Source: Nitrososphaerota archaeon (GTDB taxonomy: Archaea > Thermoproteota > Nitrososphaeria > Nitrososphaerales > CADDZS01). Taken from it: a DNA stretch of 9,087 bases. The translations under genes were made by a program, and so were the position numbers. Shown here piece after piece: positions 6,667 through 9,087 of the stretch. The notes below the pieces were generated by a model, which worked only from the letters and a program-made list of their open reading frames with translations, was not told the origin of the DNA and made no database searches. Within the stretch, counting starts at the first letter, position 1, and each line of letters starts with the position of its first letter. Where the stretch lies: assembly GCA_027314685.1 (NCBI GenBank), contig DAHVAI010000387.1:1-9087 (forward strand). Direction: 5' to 3'.

Positions 6667-6807
6667 ATGTCAAAACTCCAATATTCGCCGGTCATCCCAG
6701 TCAGCGACATTCAGCCCACCTTGCGCCTAGAAGCCGCTGAAAAGAAGCTCTGGGCAACGGGAAATGAGAATGGAAACGTTACCGTGTCTTTCTTATTTCG
6801 GCGATAA
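6667..6807 (+). CDS. 46-residue ORF of unknown function, possibly a truncated gene
   Basis: I do not recognise this protein. It reads MSKLQYSPVIPVSDIQPTLR, then EAAEKKLWATGNENGNVTVS and ends FLFRR. The ATG lies at a plausible distance from the TATA-like run at 6625. Another frame overlapping its end (6770-6880) reads YFGDKFRIQERLASLQTAPE and stops inside the hairpin at 6863-6885, so the original product may have been longer and frameshifted near 6790. No membrane segment or known motif is visible. It could also be a fortuitous ORF. Confidence 0.35.
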   Translation: MSKLQYSPVIPVSDIQPTLRLEAAEKKLWATGNENGNVTVSFLFRR

Positions 6808-6862
6808 GTTCAGGATTCAAGAACGTTTGGCAAGTTTGCAAACTGCGCCCGAATTTGCCCTA

Positions 6863-6885
6863 GCGCATCATCCTCGGTGATGCGC
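6863..6885. terminator. Strong 8-bp hairpin
   Basis: GCGCATCA (6863-6870) pairs perfectly with TGATGCGC (6878-6885) around the loop TCCTCGG. It lies between a plus-strand ORF ending at 6807 (or 6880) and the end of the minus-strand coding remnant at 6916, the position of a shared terminator or structured 3' end. There is no T-run directly after it on the plus strand, so classical intrinsic termination is uncertain. Confidence 0.4.
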
Positions 6886-6909
6886 CTAACCTTATCGCGT
6901 CGTGAGAAA

Positions 6910-6924
6910 AGGCGGCTAGCGCCT
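6910..6924. other. Short hairpin over the stop codon of the minus-strand remnant
   Basis: AGGCG (6910-6914) pairs with CGCCT (6920-6924); the loop GCTAG contains the TAG stop (minus strand, 6918-6916). It lies 25 bases from the larger hairpin at 6863-6885, and both include GCGC- and TGATGC-type words. It may be part of a 3'-end structure. Confidence 0.3.
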
Positions 6925-7887
6925 GATGCTCACGATCATTTCCATGTTCGTTAGTTCTCTTATGTTGATTTGCTGTGGGTGTACTGCAAAGGAAACTCGC
7001 ATCAGACAATCAATCGATTTTTGGTCTAGCTTTGGATCGCCTGTGGAAAGCATGTCCATCATTGCTTTCTTTGACTTTGGAACACCTTGTTTCGAAAGGA
7101 ACTTTACTACATCGGGCCTATTGTAGAATTCTTTTCTTCGTGATATTTCTTCTATTTCTGGCATAATTTACTATCTCGAAACACTTAGCGCTGTCGTTCG
7201 ATATAAGTGTAGGCAAATCATTCTCCTTGCACTCGAAGACTATCTTCTCATGCATCAACTATGTTTCGCCATCCGAATCTCGATTTTTCTCGTCTTTGAG
7301 AGGATCAAAACCGCTCAAACGGGCAAGTTCGCTAGTCGGTTACCGTGATTTCATTCTGAAAGACTTGCGCACCCATCGAAGCATGCTACATCTCTCAGAT
7401 TCATGGTAGATCAAATCCTTCGCTGTGACTAGACCAATATCGTATCGCCGTCGATTGCACTACTATCCACATAGTTCATTGGACGTTTCTTTCTCATCAA
7501 CTCGTCCAGTACCTCATGGAAGCAACGCCGTGATAATGAATCGGCGATCTCTCGTTGTTCTACTGGTTCTAGTCCCTGCCAGAACATGTATTCTTCGTCG
7601 CTCACGGCGAATGAGTACGAATTGCCATCTATTCCAGGGATGTCATTCCCTACGCAATTCGCACTTATTGGAAAATTTGATTCTATCTCGATGTGGAGCA
7701 TGCTGATCGAATTCCATTAATTTCGGTGAGCAATTGGTTCACTAAACTTGCGGTAGCATCCATCAACAATGTCGACCTGAGCCATATCCAGCGAATCCAT
7801 CGCTGTGTAATCGATCAGCCCATCAAGGCGACCAACGTCACGAATGTAAACTTCCAAGATCTTGGGGCTAACGCCTATACTAACCAT
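6916..7887 (-). pseudogene. Heavily broken gene or gene cluster, unknown function
   Basis: I do not recognise the family. On the minus strand, successive frames give coherent protein. From ATG 7887 to the TAA at 7717: SIGVSPKILEVYIRDVGRLD and TAMDSLDMAQVDIVDGCYRK. The same frame reopens five codons later at 7701 with HIEIESNFPISANCVG, FAVSDEEYMFWQGLEPVEQ and REIADSLSRRCFHEVLDEL, stopping at 7429. A frame change near 7445 yields YDIGLVTAKDLIYHESE and SMLRWVRKSF, stop at 7340, then ELARLSGFDPLKDEKN, stop at 7259, then EKIVFECKENDLPTLISNDS. A further change near 7165 gives PEIEEISRRKEFYNRPDVVK and LSTGDPKLDQKSIDCLM, ending at 6916. The order suggests one gene of about 320 codons with two frame changes and three nonsense codons, though two or three small genes in a row cannot be excluded. 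It is rich in acidic residues and has no membrane segments. A weak TATA-like TCTAAAT lies about 25 bases before 7887. Confidence 0.55.
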
Positions 7888-8051
7888 TCAATTTAGACTT
7901 CTGAGCCTCATTTAGAGGCAATCGCCTAATACGCCTGCCTATTCTGCCGCTCGAATCGGGATTTAATCTCCGGTCTCATCAAAACTGGGTAATTACCCCG
8001 CTTGCGTGTTCGGGAGGGCCTTTATCCAGAGAAGGATTTGAATTGTAGTAT
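7888..8051. other. Non-coding stretch beside the IS630-family transposase
   Basis: No gene is supported. It holds a short hairpin (7905-7919, GCCTC/GAGGC with loop ATTTA), which on the minus strand overlaps the weak TATA-like sequence for the 7887 ORF, and a perfect 12-base palindrome GGGTAATTACCC (7987-7998). One end of the IS630-family element should lie here, between the transposase stop at 8052 and the start of the broken gene. Without the other end, the terminal repeat cannot be placed. Confidence 0.4.
7987..7998. repeat. Perfect palindrome GGGTAATTACCC
   Basis: A 12-base perfect palindrome 54 bases downstream of the IS630-family transposase stop. IS630/Tc1-type elements insert at TA dinucleotides, and this palindrome contains two, so it may be near the element's end. 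That link is inferred. Confidence 0.35.
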
Positions 8052-9087
8052 CTAGTGGCGCTTCCACAAAGGTAGTCTATGTTTATGCCGACCATCTTTC
8101 GTGAATTGAGTGTCCCTGAACTTCTTTCCTCTTTCCTTTCGCTCTGAGTTTCTGTAGCTAATCGCATTCAAGAATGCTCTGTCAACGTTTTCCCAGCTCT
8201 CGTAATTGGTTCCATCCAGAGCGAGCTTCTGGACATCTCCAGTGTGACATTCGACAGGGTTCATCCAGCTCGCATTGGCGGCTGTAGGAACGAGTGTCAC
8301 CATGCTTCTTCTAGCCCATTTTCGAATGTCACGAGTCCAGTGAGCAAAAAGACCATCCTGAATCATGTACACTCTTTCGTCAAGAGGATATTTTGATCGC
8401 TCACCCTTCAGGAACTCAAGCCACGGCACTCCTCCCTTGTGCTCGTACTGTTTTACTGAAAGATTCTGGTGGTAGACGTTCAAAGAGATGTATTCGAACC
8501 TCGTTCCCTCATGCTTCGTGTAATTCGCTGGGATCTTTCCAGGATCATTTCGAGGAAACCATCCTCTTCCTCCGTGAGGAATGAGGCTGAAGGGACCCAT
8601 TTCGTCAAGACTCAGTACAACCGGAGGATTGTGTTTCTTCCTCGTCAGCCTATCTATGCGACGTTTCTTCTTTTCAAACTCGGGATCCTTTGATTCCTTC
8701 CATGTTCTTATGCTCTGGAAGCTTATTTCTGACTCATCGAGTATCACGCGGAGCCACTCCTTGCTGATCGAATTTACAATCCTTCTCTTCTCAGCTTCGC
8801 TCTTCAAGCGGCGCAGGCTCCACTGCTGGAACGGAAGACCAAGGTCAGCTGGTCTGCTCGTAGCAAGGGATACGAGCTCTTGCTTCTCTTCTTCGGTGAA
8901 TTTCCTGTTCCCACCTGGCTTCCAATCAGGTTTCAGCATCTTGAAGCCATGAAGGTTGAATGAATGAATGAGCGTCCTCACATATCCGGGTGTCATGAAT
9001 ACTATCGTTCCTATCTTTGGCGGGGTGAAGCCCTGAGCGCTGGAAAGTACGACCTGTGCTCTCTTTAGCTCGATTGGATCCTTGCCA
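8052..9087 (-). CDS. IS630-family transposase (DDE), start outside the window
   Basis: Transposase of the IS630/Tc1-mariner superfamily, which cuts and pastes at TA sites. The frame is open through 9087, so the N-terminus is truncated by the window; a start at 8996 would remove part of the helix-turn-helix. The upstream part reads DPIELKRAQVVLSSAQGFTP, matching the family's rRAqivLlsaqG N-terminal helix-turn-helix. Counting from the Met at 8996: LGLPFQQWSLRRL (52-64) is the typical linker pattern, and the DDE residues are Asp131 in LSLDEMGP, Asp214 in MIQDGLFAHW and Glu249 in NPVEC. The last two sites vary slightly from the common DN..H and NPIE..W forms, but the catalytic residues are present. 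No frameshift or stop is seen in the visible 345 codons, so it is probably intact. Its terminal repeats lie partly outside the window. Confidence 0.9.
   Translation of the reverse strand, partial: GKDPIELKRAQVVLSSAQGFTPPKIGTIVFMTPGYVRTLIHSFNLHGFKMLKPDWKPGGNRKFTEEEKQELVSLATSRPADLGLPFQQWSLRRLKSEAEKRRIVNSISKEWLRVILDESEISFQSIRTWKESKDPEFEKKKRRIDRLTRKKHNPPVVLSLDEMGPFSLIPHGGRGWFPRNDPGKIPANYTKHEGTRFEYISLNVYHQNLSVKQYEHKGGVPWLEFLKGERSKYPLDERVYMIQDGLFAHWTRDIRKWARRSMVTLVPTAANASWMNPVECHTGDVQKLALDGTNYESWENVDRAFLNAISYRNSERKERGKKFRDTQFTKDGRHKHRLPLWKRH

Noticed and set aside
7164..7207. TATA-like ATATAAG (7201-7207) upstream of an ATG at 7164, suggesting an independent 82-residue gene
   Set aside because: The preceding bases read as coherent protein in the adjoining frame (FECKENDLPTLISNDS), so a frame change inside a larger gene is more likely; kept as an alternative.
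7693..7896. Plus-strand 67-residue open frame
   Set aside because: The minus strand over the same interval gives more protein-like sequence that is in frame with its downstream continuation.
7940..7965. T-arm-like string GCTCGAATCGGGA, possible tRNA
   Set aside because: The flanking bases cannot form a T-stem or acceptor stem, and no anticodon arm is present.
7979..8167. Minus-strand 62-residue frame overlapping the IS630 3' end
   Set aside because: Overlaps the C-terminus of an intact transposase in another frame and lacks features.
1..9087. CRISPR array
   Set aside because: No regularly spaced direct repeats are visible.

Overview
The window looks like an archaeal accessory region. T/A-rich TATA-like boxes sit about 25-35 bases upstream of several start codons, and clear Shine-Dalgarno sites are mostly absent, which suits leaderless archaeal transcription. 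A long APC-type permease with two extra N-terminal membrane segments, beside IS110 and IS630 elements, suggests a mesophilic or soil lineage such as Nitrososphaeria. That placement is an inference; no rRNA or ribosomal gene is present to prove it.

Layout. Positions 1-718 (minus) hold the N-terminal half of a CPA2-type cation/proton antiporter, broken by a frame change and an in-frame TAG and running off the left edge. Positions 719-2227 hold an apparently complete IS110-family element (IS1111-like layout) with an intact DEDD transposase, a long inverted repeat at both ends, and a 281-base non-coding segment downstream of the transposase where a bridge RNA could lie. Positions 2319-2808 (plus) carry remnants of an unrecognised gene. 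Positions 2964-4862 (plus) are an intact APC-superfamily permease. Facing it on the minus strand (6127 down to 4957) is a decayed operon: a frameshifted TetR-family regulator, then within 13 bases a frameshifted and truncated gene of the family often labelled abortive phage infection protein or glycoside-hydrolase-like, then a small unknown ORF.

Divergent from the regulator are a small intact FAIM-like beta-sandwich protein (6306-6590) and a small uncertain ORF (6667-6807). Positions 7887-6916 (minus) hold a heavily broken coding region that no single frame reveals; its pieces in successive frames read as coherent protein of unknown function. The right edge (8052-9087, minus) is an IS630-family transposase whose start lies outside the window.

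The main theme is decay. Both transposases, the permease and the FAIM-like gene are open, while the antiporter, TetR gene, hydrolase-like gene and the 6.9-7.9 kb locus carry frameshifts and stops. Either this is an IS-rich degenerating island or the assembly has indel errors; read mapping would separate the two. I found no CRISPR array, no rRNA or convincing tRNA, and no clearly new defence or metabolic system. The least explained items are the element's possible bridge RNA and the 6.9-7.9 kb pseudogene.
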